11,476 bases of DNA from Chloromonas sp. AAM2. Taxonomy: Eukaryota; Chlorophyta; Chlorophyceae; Chlamydomonadales; Chlamydomonadaceae. Each line of letters starts with the position of its first letter. Within the stretch, counting starts at the first letter, position 1. This document shows positions 1-8,970 of the stretch, one piece after another. Location of the stretch: contig QAXH01003047.1 of NCBI GenBank assembly GCA_004335635.1, positions 320 to 11,795 of the forward strand. Reading direction: 5' to 3'. The notes under the pieces were generated by a model. The model did not search any database and was not told the DNA's origin. It saw only the letters and a list, made by a program, of their open reading frames with translations. The translations under genes were made by a program, and so were the position numbers.

Positions 1-382
1 GTGTGGTCGAGCAAGCAGCAGACAGCAGTGACACTTAGCACTGCAGAGTCTGAGTACACAGCAGCATGTATGACCACCAAGGAGGCACTGTGGTTGAGGA
101 ATCTGTTGGTTGATATGGGTGAGCCAGCCGTGTGTGTTCCTTTGAACATGGACAATAAGGCGGCAATTGACTGGATCAAGGATCCGGTAGTGTCGGTGAA
201 GAGCAAGCATGTGGACGTGCATCTTCATGCAGTGCGTCACTGTGCGTGACTTTGCTGCTCGCGGTTTGGTGTCAGTCAAGCATATCCCAACATCAGAAGT
301 GGCCGCAGATATGCTCACCAAGGTGGTTGGGCCAGTGCAACATGACATGTGCTGCAAGGCGGTCGGTATCATTGGATTGTGA
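1..382 (+). pseudogene. 3' end of Ty1/copia retrotransposon polyprotein (RNase H domain), frameshifted
   Basis: This is the C-terminal end of a copia-type Pol, cut by the left window edge. Codons 13-19 read STAESEY and are followed by KEALWLRNLL, the RNase H signature of copia elements. MDNKAAI (codons 50-56) carries the conserved Asp, and KSKHVDVHLHAVR (67-79) is the usual His-containing block. The first frame stops at 247-249, but the family's C-terminal block (HIPTSEVAADMLTK) continues in frame 2 to a stop at 380-382. The frame changes exactly where a 10-bp segment (232-241) is repeated with one mismatch (242-251), so the break looks like a slippage or tandem duplication. RNase H in these elements removes RNA from the RNA/DNA hybrid during reverse transcription. 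This copy is not intact. The family call is confident; the extent to the left is unknown. Confidence 0.9.
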
Positions 383-400
383 TAAGTCGGAGTTGAAGCT

Positions 401-409
401 GAGTGGGAG
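401..409 (+). other. probable polypurine tract of the copia element
   Basis: The string gagtgggag lies 18 bases after the Pol stop and is directly followed by tgtggaaatat. In plant and algal copia elements a G/A-rich plus-strand primer of this shape sits just before the 3' LTR, and the LTR opens with TG and a GGAAATA-like string. Position and sequence both fit. Without the 5' LTR for comparison the call remains an inference. Confidence 0.55.
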
Positions 410-678
410 TGTGGAAATATGGACTTTATACATCTTCAAGTTCTTGTGGTCGTATTGCAATGGCAGGGTTGCCCAGAAAACAGTCACTAACGGTTGGGCA
501 AGTTGGTTCATGCAGTCAAGTTGGTTCAGACTTTACTCTGGTGGGCAATCGTTCAACCATCGTTCTGCTCACACTGCTGTCCAGATGTGTCCAGTCCTGT
601 CACGCTAGCAGACGACAACCATGCCAACGAGACGACAACCATGCCAAGTGAAGTGTGTCATGTGTCACTTGTCCAACA
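410..678 (+). repeat. putative 3' LTR of the copia element (right end uncertain)
   Basis: The left end begins TGTGGAAATAT right after the polypurine tract. The right end is placed at a ...TTGTCCAACA string, which ends in CA and is roughly the inverse complement of the left end, giving about 269 bp. A TATA-like string lies near 427-430. The segment has two internal short duplications: a 12-bp direct repeat (499-510 and 517-528) and a 20-bp tandem repeat (610-649). It has no recognisable coding content. The left end is fairly well supported. The right end is a guess, because the other LTR and the target-site duplication lie outside the window or are lost. Confidence 0.35.
610..649 (+). repeat. 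20-bp tandem duplication
   Basis: Two adjacent 20-bp units, 610-629 and 630-649, share 18 of 20 bases (core gacgacaaccatgccaa). They lie inside the putative LTR. The near identity suggests a recent local duplication. Confidence 0.85.
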
Positions 679-1240
679 GCTGAAGTTCTGTGGGAAGTGC
701 AAAAGCAGGCTGGACAAGCTCAGCGTGCTGAACGGCACGCCTCTAGAAGAAGTATGACTGAAATGGAAGCGCGAATTGTCAGCTCGAGGCAACCCATCCA
801 AGCGTGGGCAGAAAAGCTTGATCTGAAGTAGAGGCCATCCACTGCAGCAAACTGCCTAAGCGGGCTCCTTGATCATGTGCTGGTGCGATTGAAGCGCAAA
901 CTGGTACACATGGGACACATGCTGAAGAAACTTTGCGTCCGGAAAGTACGGAAGCGCAGACTACTGTATTTTGGGCGCCCCAGTGTACAACCAGAGAGTT
1001 GTCAGGGACGGAGAAGCTTAAACCATGGTTGACTGATACACAAATATACAAAGTGCTGGTATCAGGGCCAGCAGATCAATGGTGGCATGCAATGCGCATG
1101 ATGCGTTGTGAGCATTGGCAGCGGTTCATCTGAGGCGACCGAAGGACGCGGCGAAGCCATTCTATGACCCTCAGCGAGTATTGGATATTGCAGCGGTTAT
1201 AACCGCCTTCAAAACTCAACTCATGAATGATCATGTGTGA
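652..1240 (+). pseudogene. decayed Ty3/gypsy-like gag fragment
   Basis: Three open stretches in different frames together resemble a gypsy-type gag. Frame 1 (652-831) is rich in Q, A, E and R and contains MTEMEARIV, like the coiled N-terminal part of such gags. Frame 3 (873-1133) contains VSGPADQWWHAM followed by HWQRF, matching the 'L.G.A..WW' and 'W..F' pattern of the retrotransposon gag domain (PF03732 type). Frame 2 (1130-1240) continues with RPKDAAKPF and AFKTQLMN, again typical of that domain. The stop at 1131-1133 and the frame change to frame 2 show that the copy is broken. No protease, zinc knuckle or LTR was seen for it. The family assignment rests on remembered motif patterns, not a search. 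It could also be part of another retroelement class. Confidence 0.5.
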
Positions 1241-1354
1241 TTTGGCGCTCAGGACAACTACGCGCACACACTGGCACCCAATCAACAGTCGATCATGCAG
1301 TAATGCTCACGAGCGTGTAATCAGCTGCCTGTCTCGATCCTCGAGCAAATCAAA
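1241..1354 (+). promoter_or_regulatory. 5' flank of the sterol methyltransferase gene
   Basis: Only 114 bases separate the last recognisable gag-like codons from the sterol methyltransferase start. An in-frame stop (TAA, 1301-1303) supports the ATG at 1355, whose context caaatcaaaATGG is favourable, with A at -3 and G at +4. No clear TATA box is seen here. A 14-bp perfect palindrome containing TATAA lies a little upstream, at 1193-1206. Because the gag remnant lies directly upstream, the promoter and 5' UTR probably overlap retroelement-derived sequence, unless a 5' UTR intron leads farther away. Confidence 0.35.
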
Positions 1355-3913
1355 ATGGCTTCCTCAGCATCCGAGTGGATGTCGAACGTGGCAACGCAGA
1401 TCACAGACTCATTTGACAGGCTCAGCACCGAGCAGAAGTATGCGCTGGGTACAATGGGCGGCTTGACCACTGCCTACCTCGCCACTGCTTGGATAACGCG
1501 CAGCTCAGACAGCTACAAGTCTAAGCCCAGCACATTTGAGATTACAGGCGGTTCGATCGCACGCGAGAATGTTGCTAAGGAGTTCAAGGAGTATAGTTCA
1601 TCCTATGGCGAGGCCGGCACCAACGAGGGCGTCCTTGACCGCAACAAGACCGTACAACTCGTGGACGTGTTCTACTCACTTGTGACAGATATCTACGAGT
1701 GGGGCTGGGGACAGAGCTTCCACTTCTCTCCCGGGCTCCCTGGTAAGAACTGGCGGGCCTCAGAGGCCGCGCATGAGGCCCGCATCCCGTCCATTCTTGC
1801 TGCGAAGCCTGGCGACAAGATTTTGGACTGTGGGTGTGGTGTGGGTGGGCCAATGCGCACCATCGCTGCTGTGTCTGGCGCCCACGTAACTGGCATTACC
1901 ATCAATGACTACCAGGTCAAGCGCGCAACCAGCCACAATCAGAAGGTGAACATCGGAGCTGATTGGCAGCTGCTCGCTTGAATCCAACATGGGCTACCAG
2001 ATCACTTGTTCACCTTCACCTCATTGGCTTCGCAGCAAGGGCTGGCACCAATCACAACAGTGGTACGTGGTGACTTCACCAAGATGCCATTCGAGTCCAA
2101 CACATTCAACGGAGCGTATGCCATTGAGGCCACCTGCCACGCACCCAAGGTCAGTTGATCTGCATGCACCATGCAGCACGCATACCCTGATGCTCGCATG
2201 GCTGCACATGATACAACTGCATCATCTGTGCACCCATGCAGCATCGGTCCAAAACGTTAATGTAAGAGTATCAGGGCACATGCTATGGCTCATCTTCCTT
2301 GTCCACGCTCATATTGCCCTTCCTTGACCATGCGTGCATCCCTGCTTCCACACGTTGTCACACAGACCATGTCTCGTCTTCTGTCCGCAGCTTGAGGAAG
2401 TGTATGGCGAGATCTTTCGTGTGCTGAAGCCCGGAGCTTTGTTCTTGAGCTACGAATGGGTCAGCACCCGCAAGTTTGATGCCAACAATCCAGAGCACAT
2501 CAGAGTCATGGACGAGATCAACTACGGAAACGGCTTGCCGGTGAGCAGATGCAACAGCCCTTCACCAAGCTGCTGTGCAACAAACTGCATCTCAGCTGGA
2601 GTGCATGTCAGTAGTGCCCTGATTTGGGCACCACATCACATTAGGCCTCGTTGGTGATTGCATGCGTGTCCTGGCGTGGCAGGTGGAGGTTGTGTTGTAG
2701 CAGCAGCTATGGCAGCTGGGGTGCCTGCATTGGTAGCTGTGGTGCACGGCAAATTGTCCGAGTGCACAGTCACAACGTGATCTGTTTTGTGGGTCTACCT
2801 GTTGATCTGTTGCCGCGAGACTTATCCAAACCAGTCAACAATCAGGTGCTGTGCACGGCATGCCACACCCTTGTGAGCTGAGCATCGGCCCTTGCTTGCA
2901 AATTGCAGGAGATGCGCACATGGAAGCAGGCTGAGGATGCAGGCAAGGCTGTGGGCTTTGAGCTTGTGTGGAGCCAGGACCTTGCCATCTCATCCGCTGT
3001 CTGCTCCCCTTGGTGAGCAGTCCTTAGGAGCAGGCACTGCTTGTGTCCAGTGTGCACATCTCTTGAAGGCATGGAATGCTTGCACATAAGTGCGGGTTGG
3101 GACAGTCACTGGCAGACTGGGGGAATAGATGGACCTGTCGTTGCAAGGCTGACACTGGCAGAACGGCGCAGACATTATCACAAATACACAGGGTGATTGA
3201 GTCCGGTTGGTATGGCTGCGTGAGCACGAGCGTGTTGACCAAGTCTATGCCGACGTGGTTCGAGATATGGAGCTTGTGCTTCTTGTGCGCTCCTGGGGAG
3301 CAGGGTTCAATGCGCACGCCTCTTGAAGGCATGGAGCAATCGGGGAAATTTGCGCGTTAAGACAGCCTCTGGTAGACTAGTCGGGATACATGACATCTAT
3401 AACCAACATGGACAAGAATGTTTTGGGCCAGTTGTTCATACTTCCACACAGACACCAGCACCCTGACATGTCTGTTGAAACGGCATTTGGCTGGGCCAAA
3501 TACAAACTATGTCAATCACACATACAAGGCCCTCAAGCAAGTCAATCACACATACAAGGCCCTCAAGTTTGGTCAAGCAAGTTTGGATGACTTTGGTCAT
3601 GTTGTGACTGACTGAGTGCATGCCTCTGCCTACACAACTGGCGTTACTGGTTGGGTATGACTTGTGGCCTGCCATGTGCTGTTGCTCATGCAGGTATGAG
3701 CGCCTATCCACTCTGACCTGGATGCACAACGTAAACCACGCCATGATCTGCTTCTTCGACTTCTTCTGGCTCACACCCAAGGGCATCAAGGAGGTGCACC
3801 TGATGCTTGTGAGGGTGGCCAAATCCCTCATTGCAGGCGGCAAATCAGGCGTTTTCACGCCCATGCACATGCTTGTTTTCAAGAAGCCAAGCAAGAGCAT
3901 TGCAGGAAAATGA
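1355..3913 (+). CDS. SMT1: sterol C24-methyltransferase, five exons, complete (392 aa)
   Basis: This enzyme transfers a methyl group from S-adenosylmethionine to C24 of the sterol side chain in the ER, the step leading to ergosterol or phytosterols. Exons are 1355-1945, 2036-2149, 2391-2540, 2909-3012 and 3694-3913. All introns are GT-AG. The first three are phase 0 and the fourth is phase 2, splitting the Trp codon of SPWYERL. A hydrophobic segment (about residues 30-47) may anchor the N-terminus. Family motifs are intact: [11 protein letters not shown] (114-124, sterol site), [10 protein letters not shown] (157-166, SAM site), [10 protein letters not shown] (225-234) and RVLKPG in exon 3. 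The C-terminal sterol-MT domain ends with [15 protein letters not shown]. Length is near the family norm of about 340-390 aa. Reading through intron 1 would stop after 11 codons. The choice between SMT1 (cycloartenol/zymosterol) and SMT2-type activity is not settled by sequence reading alone. Confidence 0.95.
3021..3380 (+). repeat. diverged duplicated segment inside SMT intron 4
   Basis: The segments 3051-3120 and 3311-3380 align without gaps at an offset of 260, with about 49 of 70 bases identical by eye. They share an exact tcttgaaggcatgga core. The match extends upstream with a 10-base gap (tccttaggagcagg at 3021 against tcctggggagcagg at 3291). The intron (3013-3693, 681 bp) is the longest in this gene and appears to have grown by internal duplication. 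No coding content was recognised. Confidence 0.7.
3511..3567 (+). repeat. 30-bp tandem repeat in SMT intron 4
   Basis: Unit 3511-3540 is followed directly by 3541-3567, which is identical over 27 bases (starting gtcaatcacacatacaagg). A partial echo (gtcaagcaagtttgg) follows. Exact identity over 27 bases suggests a recent duplication or an active minisatellite. Confidence 0.95.
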
Positions 3914-3946
3914 GCATGAGTACGTGCACTTGTGAGTGCGTTTGCC

Positions 3947-3951
3947 TGTAA
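3947..3951 (+). other. TGTAA poly(A) signal for the sterol methyltransferase
   Basis: TGTAA lies 34 bases after the stop codon. In chlorophyte algae UGUAA is the dominant polyadenylation signal, usually 10-20 nt before the cleavage site. The position implies a short 3' UTR. The motif is only five bases long, so a chance match is possible. Confidence 0.5.
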
Positions 3952-6115
3952 TGGGTTGAAGATGGAAGCATAAATGTTGAGGATAGGGGGGTTGAGAACA
4001 GAGGCATGCACGTTGTGAGCTGAGCAGGGCAGCTGCTGCTGGCCTGTTGCTGCTTGGCTGCAAAGTATCATGAAAACGTTGACAACGGGATCAAATGGCT
4101 GAGCAAGGATGCAATTGCCCGGCCTAAGCCTGTCCAGTTTTGGGCACCAGCCAAACTATTATGCCATGATCTTCCCTGCATTACATTCTTAATCAAACAT
4201 CAGGCGGGTCCTTGATTTTGGCCCGCTGACGGCCCACATTTGGTGTCAATGGGGTTTGTGTGTGCCCCTTGAGATATGTGTACCAGGCTGCCACTATGAC
4301 TCTGTGCCCGGCAGGGTACGATTGTTATTTGTTTTCTGGCAATTCAAAAATTCATGTTGCAGGGCTAACTCCAACCGCACCTTTTCCTGCTTTCCATTGG
4401 CAGAGGCAGTGTTGATGCGGTGTTGCAAATGCTCAGGTTCATTTGCAGTGTTTTGGCAGGGGTGCAACTTGTCTTGTGATAGCAGCTGTTTTCTATGAGC
4501 CACGCTGAGAGTCTGCCTTTTGCAAGGACGCACCTTTGATCAAACTGTAGCAGCAGCTGAACGCTGCAGGGCAGGATGGCTATTGAAGTCTGACCTGGTT
4601 TGCTCAGACCAAGTCCAGGCACGAGCTATCATGATGCGTTATGCGATACGGAAAAATCACAAGGCAATGCTTACCTGTGCACAAGCGGGCTGCGATTGTA
4701 ATGCAGCTTATAGGCCCTACTTTGCGTGCCTGCAATATGGAACTGCAGACATGGCATCGTGATTTGCTGCGTTGTGTGCATTGTGAACACAATCTGCAAT
4801 GATTGTGACAAAGGTGATGACCACGAGCCATCCTGCACAGACAGTGCAAGAAACAGGATGGCCCCACTCTGATTTCACAAAAAGCAGTTTGCCAGTTCTG
4901 GGACAATTCCTGTGAATTAAAGCTATGTGAAGGCATTACCTGCTGGGGCCAAATGCACCTGCCTAGCAAGTCAAAGCGCAATTGCTGGAAAACATGCGGT
5001 GTGCTGAGCGCGACTAGTCATGCCTGTGTTGCATGAACAGCATGGCTAGTCACGCTCAACATAGCAAGCAGTTGACCCAGGAGACAGCCCAGATCAAAAC
5101 GGCACTTGTGCAGTTGGGTCTTGCCAGGCAAGCATTGGCAATAGGGTTCCAGGACTCGAGGACTTATAGGGTCCAACCACCCGTTCAGCCTTGCTTTTGA
5201 AGGACAAAGTCGGACATTGATTTGTACCTGCAGCTGTTTGTTTCAACAGGCACACTCAAGGCTTCACAACTCGCAGCTTTTCTGTGTGCATGTACAAAAC
5301 TTTGGAGCACTATCACACACACTGAAGTGACCACACACACTTTGTCCTCGCTCCTTCCAATATGTCTCATGTGCTGGGCTTTGAGCCTTGTTCGTTACAA
5401 GAACCACCTCACACTGGCAGTTGCCTGGGCCTCTGTATGAACAGTGCTCAGCGTGTGGGTTTTCGTGTTTTTGCTTCCTGGCTCACCTATCTGAACTCTG
5501 CGCGGCGTTTGACCCTGCACCTTGGGGCAGGTGCACGAAGAGGCAAAGTAACGGCTGAACCTCGCCAATGCTCAAGTCCACCACCATCTAGCCAATGCTG
5601 AAGTACGGTGACGGTCCCTTTATTAGACCAGATTCCCACTTACTGGTCGTGAACCTTGACAGGAATGACTGCCATGCCGGTTGTGTTTCAGTGGCGCTTC
5701 CATTGTTGCGAGCGTTAAAGCGCACTCATGCCTGAAATATGTCGGTACGGGACGATCGGCAATAGGGCATGTCACTGTACGATGTAATGCAAGTGAACGA
5801 GTGTTCAGATCAACCTCAAGTCCACACTAAAGGGTACAACAAAAAGGGCAAGTGGTGCACATGGGCTTCCTGCGTTGCTGTGTAAACGTGGTATGCAATA
5901 CCTGTGCCAGTGGCCTTGACGTAGCATTTACAGAGTTGCCTGGGTAGCAATTGTAAACTTATGATTGCTAGGGCCGTTTGCTCCTTGGAACACAGGTCAG
6001 GCCAAGAAATCTGCTATGGTAGGGCTAACCCGCAGAACACAGCTGCCGTCCAAAAACTCAAGCCGTGAAGGGCTAGTACTGTCTGCTAAACTAGAACTGA
6101 GCCAACCGAATTGCT
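3952..6115. other. 2.2-kb region between convergent genes, no gene recognised
   Basis: I see no exon series, protein motif, tRNA-like boxes or LTR here. Open frames are short and unconvincing; the longest (minus strand, 4604-4981) is Cys/His-rich but has no spaced zinc motif. It holds a 23-nt-arm inverted repeat (5001-5062), a 13-bp palindrome cttgccaggcaag near 5121, CA-rich runs near 5323-5341, and a 14-bp near-repeat (5564-5577 and 5591-5604). Several TGTAA strings occur on the plus strand (near 4696, 5782, 5880 and 5951) without a gene to serve them. Confidence 0.6.
5001..5062. repeat. imperfect inverted repeat / hairpin
   Basis: The left arm 5001-5023 and right arm 5040-5062 can pair over 23 positions: 19 Watson-Crick pairs, 2 G-U pairs and 2 C-A mismatches in plus-strand RNA, with a 16-nt loop. 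Pairing barely extends outside the arms. It could be a small-RNA precursor, a remnant of a small inverted-repeat transposon, or a cruciform. No target duplication was recognised. Confidence 0.75.
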
Positions 6116-6120
6116 TTACA
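6116..6120 (-). other. TGTAA poly(A) signal for the PG-rich repeat gene
   Basis: On the minus strand TGTAA (plus strand ttaca) lies 39 bases after the stop at 6159. This matches the spacing seen at the neighbouring sterol methyltransferase gene and supports chlorophyte-type 3' processing. Confidence 0.5.
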
Positions 6121-6158
6121 ACGTCACTACGATTAAACCAGAACTAACGAGTGCCATT

Positions 6159-8881
6159 TCAAGCCATGCCAACGAACGTCTTCTTTGCATTGACATGGAA
6201 GCTCTTGCTGCTTGGTGGTGCAGTTGTGTCGCGATAATACGCCGGCCCAGGAGCACGTGCAAGGTCGCGCATGTCAACGGCGCTGTAGTCGGAATGCCCA
6301 GGAGCCTTGCTTTTGAAAGGTGCGCTCACCCCCGGAGTGTGAGTAGCCTCCCACGGCCCAGGCATTGCACGGTTCTCGCCAACCCCGCGCTCGCCGGTCC
6401 CGATATGCATTGCACTGGGCGCCGCAGGCCGCGTTGGGGCCTGCAGGGAGTTCCCCATTCTGTCAACATACTCTGGCGGGCGAAACACTGCGCTGGGCTT
6501 TGCAGCCGCCTTTGTTAACGCGGTCTTGAAGCTCGTCATTTCTTGCGAATAACTGGCAGGGCCAGGCCCCGTGTCAGGCTTGTCTCCATTGCCACCGTTA
6601 TTGTTATCCATGAACACTACTGGTGGGATCGTGGACAAGGAGGCCACGGATCGGCCTGCAAAGGAAGAGGTGCAGGCATAGGATCCGCCACGCGACCCCG
6701 CGGCGCCTCCGCCCTTGCTGCCGACCTCCCAAGGATCTGTCAAGGAGTACTTGGTCGGACCGGGGGTGTCAACATTGCCAACAAGTGTGACCTGCATGGG
6801 ACAACATGGCCAGAGGAGTACAAACAGAACTTTCTTTGAAGGATGAACGAGGAGCCAAACCGAAGGCATGCAGTACAAGCGGCAGTCCCGATGCCACGTG
6901 TCAGAGACCTTGGACACTTGAGTCAGCATTGTGAATCGTGTACCAATTCCATATGCCGCCACAGTGCACTCCGCACGATCCGTGCGTAGCGGGCACTATG
7001 CAGTGTCCACTTCTAAACACGTCCCTTGACTTACCTTGTGGCCTGGTGCTTTGAATGCTGAATTGTGAGAGTTGGGCGCAGTCAACAGATCCAAGGTCTT
7101 GCCTGCAAGCAACAACAACACGCCTACTGCTTGCCAGATGCCAGTGTAGCCTGTACCCTTCAGTTAGCATTGGCGATTTAGTTCAGTTAGCATTGCCGAT
7201 GGGAAGCCTATACATCTTGACAGCAGGCAAACGTAAGAGTTACAAACAAGCGGCTGGGCCTGCTTATAGGAACGACAAAAAATAGGATCAATCCAGATAG
7301 GATAGGTGTCGTCGCTCACCTGTGCGTGTGATGGTGCTGTTATACGCACCGGGGCCCGGGAGGGGCGCGTCAGGCTTACTGACATCCTTGACCTTGGGCA
7401 CCTGGGCCAGGATAGCAACAAACAAGCGCATAAAGCAGTTGCAGGCGAGTGCCTGTGACTAGTTGAATGCAGGTGATTGGCAGATACCAGTAATTGCCTA
7501 TGTTGTATGACAGTACGAGGATTATGAATGCTTACTGGTGTTCTGAGGTATGATCTTGCGACTAGAAGAATGTGCAGCTCCCACTTGGGTGAAAATGTCA
7601 AAACCACCAAGCCGAAGCATTGAACGTGTGGCCTGCCGTACCCTCATCCTTGAGGTTCCTTAACCTGCCTCCCTATACATTTCATACTGAGCCGGCAGAC
7701 ACTGAGGGGCTGTTCATGTAAACATCCAGCAAGCAACGTAAAACCCAGCAAAGCAGTATGTCACCATTTGCTGCCAATGTATATATGAAGCGCATGGGAT
7801 GTGCATTCACAGTTCAATGGTCGATGCCAGGTGCTCACCTTGGGATGGAAAGAAGAGGTTGCGCTGACATGGAAAAACGGTTCGTGGCCAGCTGACATGC
7901 TGTACGTGCCAGGACCAGGGCCGGTGTACCTGACTCGGTTTCTAAACCGGTTAGATCTGGAAGCTAAGGGGCCAAACCCTTTCTTAGATATTGACTCTTG
8001 TGATTCTGGTACTAGGAGGGCATTCTGACACCCGTAAGAGCCTGGCCCAGGGTTGTCGGTTTCGTCGCTTGTGAATCTCCTCCCTTCACTGCCAAAGCCC
8101 TTGCGTTCCCTGCATTATGTATGAAACAATTCATGAACCAGAGTCGCTGGATGAGAGGAGGCCTGGCCATGTTGACACCTCCATTATCATACAGTGCACG
8201 CTGCAGCGGGAGCCATGGAACGCATGCAGGGCAGGCGCATGTGACCATGCACAAGCGGACCATGCATGTGACCATGTACAAGCGGACAGATGGTTGCTCA
8301 AGGGCAGGAACTGTCAGCATTAGGATATGCATGCGGTTGGAACCAAGCATGTGCGTTGGTATGGCCTATGATGCTTGGAAAGCACATGCTTAGGAACGAG
8401 TGGCAACATCAGGCTGTGTAAAAGCAGCATGGCTTTGGTGCTTATGTTTGAACGCGTCTCTTGTGTTTGATAGTATGCCTGTGCTACGCGGCATGCGTGG
8501 CCACCTGCCATGTAAGGCTGAAGGAGGGATGGCTGTGCCGGAACAATGTTGTGGATTGCATGCCTCCTTCACTCCCCCCACCCCTGTTCAGCGAAGCCAA
8601 AGACCGATATACATGCTTCATACTTTCGAAATTAGAAAGGCAGACCAGACTGGACTAGATGCTCAAGTGCTCATGTGGATGTCATGTGGCAGTTGCAGAA
8701 GCTGCCGCGGGAAAAGATGTGGTGCTCACATCGGTAGCCACACGCACCTAGGGCCGGTGAACAGCACTGTCTCATATTTGGCCGGAATTGAGCACGTAGG
8801 CTTGTCTCCAGTCCGAGCGGGTTTTCCTTTATACGGTGCTTTTCTGCCGCTAGTGGATGGGACATCATCTAATCGAGCCAT
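6159..8881 (-). CDS. sperm-tail PG-rich (SHIPPO/STPGR) repeat ciliary protein, five exons, complete (395 aa)
   Basis: Proteins of this family (STPG, CIMAP/ODF3 types) bind axonemal microtubules, several as proteins of the tubule lumen. Exons, in reading order, are 8881-8748, 8109-7839, 7401-7320, 7102-7035 and 6791-6159. All introns are GT-AG (638, 437, 217 and 243 bp), and all split codons join in frame. The ATG at 8881 directly follows an in-frame TGA. PG motifs: NPGPGSY (64-70), GPGPGTY (108-114), LPGPGAY (149-155), DTPGPTKY (193-200), GPGPASY (260-266) and APGPAYY (365-371), with a weaker MPGP near 328. KGFG...RF blocks precede the first two, and SFHVNAKKTF near the C-terminus is also typical. 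Residues about 211-257 are G/S/N-rich and probably disordered. The family is clear; the exact orthologue is not. Exon 1 is the least certain part. Confidence 0.88.
8237..8287 (+). repeat. 24-bp direct repeat in intron 1 of the PG-rich repeat gene
   Basis: Units 8237-8260 and 8264-8287 match at 23 of 24 bases (core gtgaccatg, acaagcggac) with a 3-bp spacer. They lie within the 638-bp first intron of the minus-strand gene and look like a recent local duplication. Confidence 0.9.
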
Positions 8882-8970
8882 TCAATCCGTAAAATGCCCC
8901 CAAGCTCTCCGTGCAAATTGCCATTGTCATTTCAAGTTGCTCGAGTCGTACGTCGTACATTTGCGAAAGC

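Noticed and set aside
3250..3270. tRNA B-box-like string ggttcgaga
   Set aside because: No matching A box or cloverleaf could be found around it.
3436..4071. 211-aa open frame on the minus strand
   Set aside because: It lies antisense to SMT exon 5 and the repeat-bearing end of intron 4, and has no family-like motif. The plus-strand exon is strongly supported.
4604..4981. 125-aa Cys/His-rich frame on the minus strand
   Set aside because: The Cys and His residues are not spaced like a known zinc finger, there is no homologous motif, and frames of this length occur by chance here.
6792..6962. 57-codon N-terminal extension (MAAYG...) of the last ciliary-gene exon
   Set aside because: This is read-through into intron 4. 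A canonical acceptor at 6792-6793 and an upstream exon with matching phase and PG-repeat context replace it.
7921..8040. Extra intron between the first two PG repeats of the ciliary gene
   Set aside because: A donor-like gtgtcag and an acceptor-like gtcag would join in frame, but the sequence between is open and contains a KGFG...RF block like the neighbouring repeat, so it is coding.
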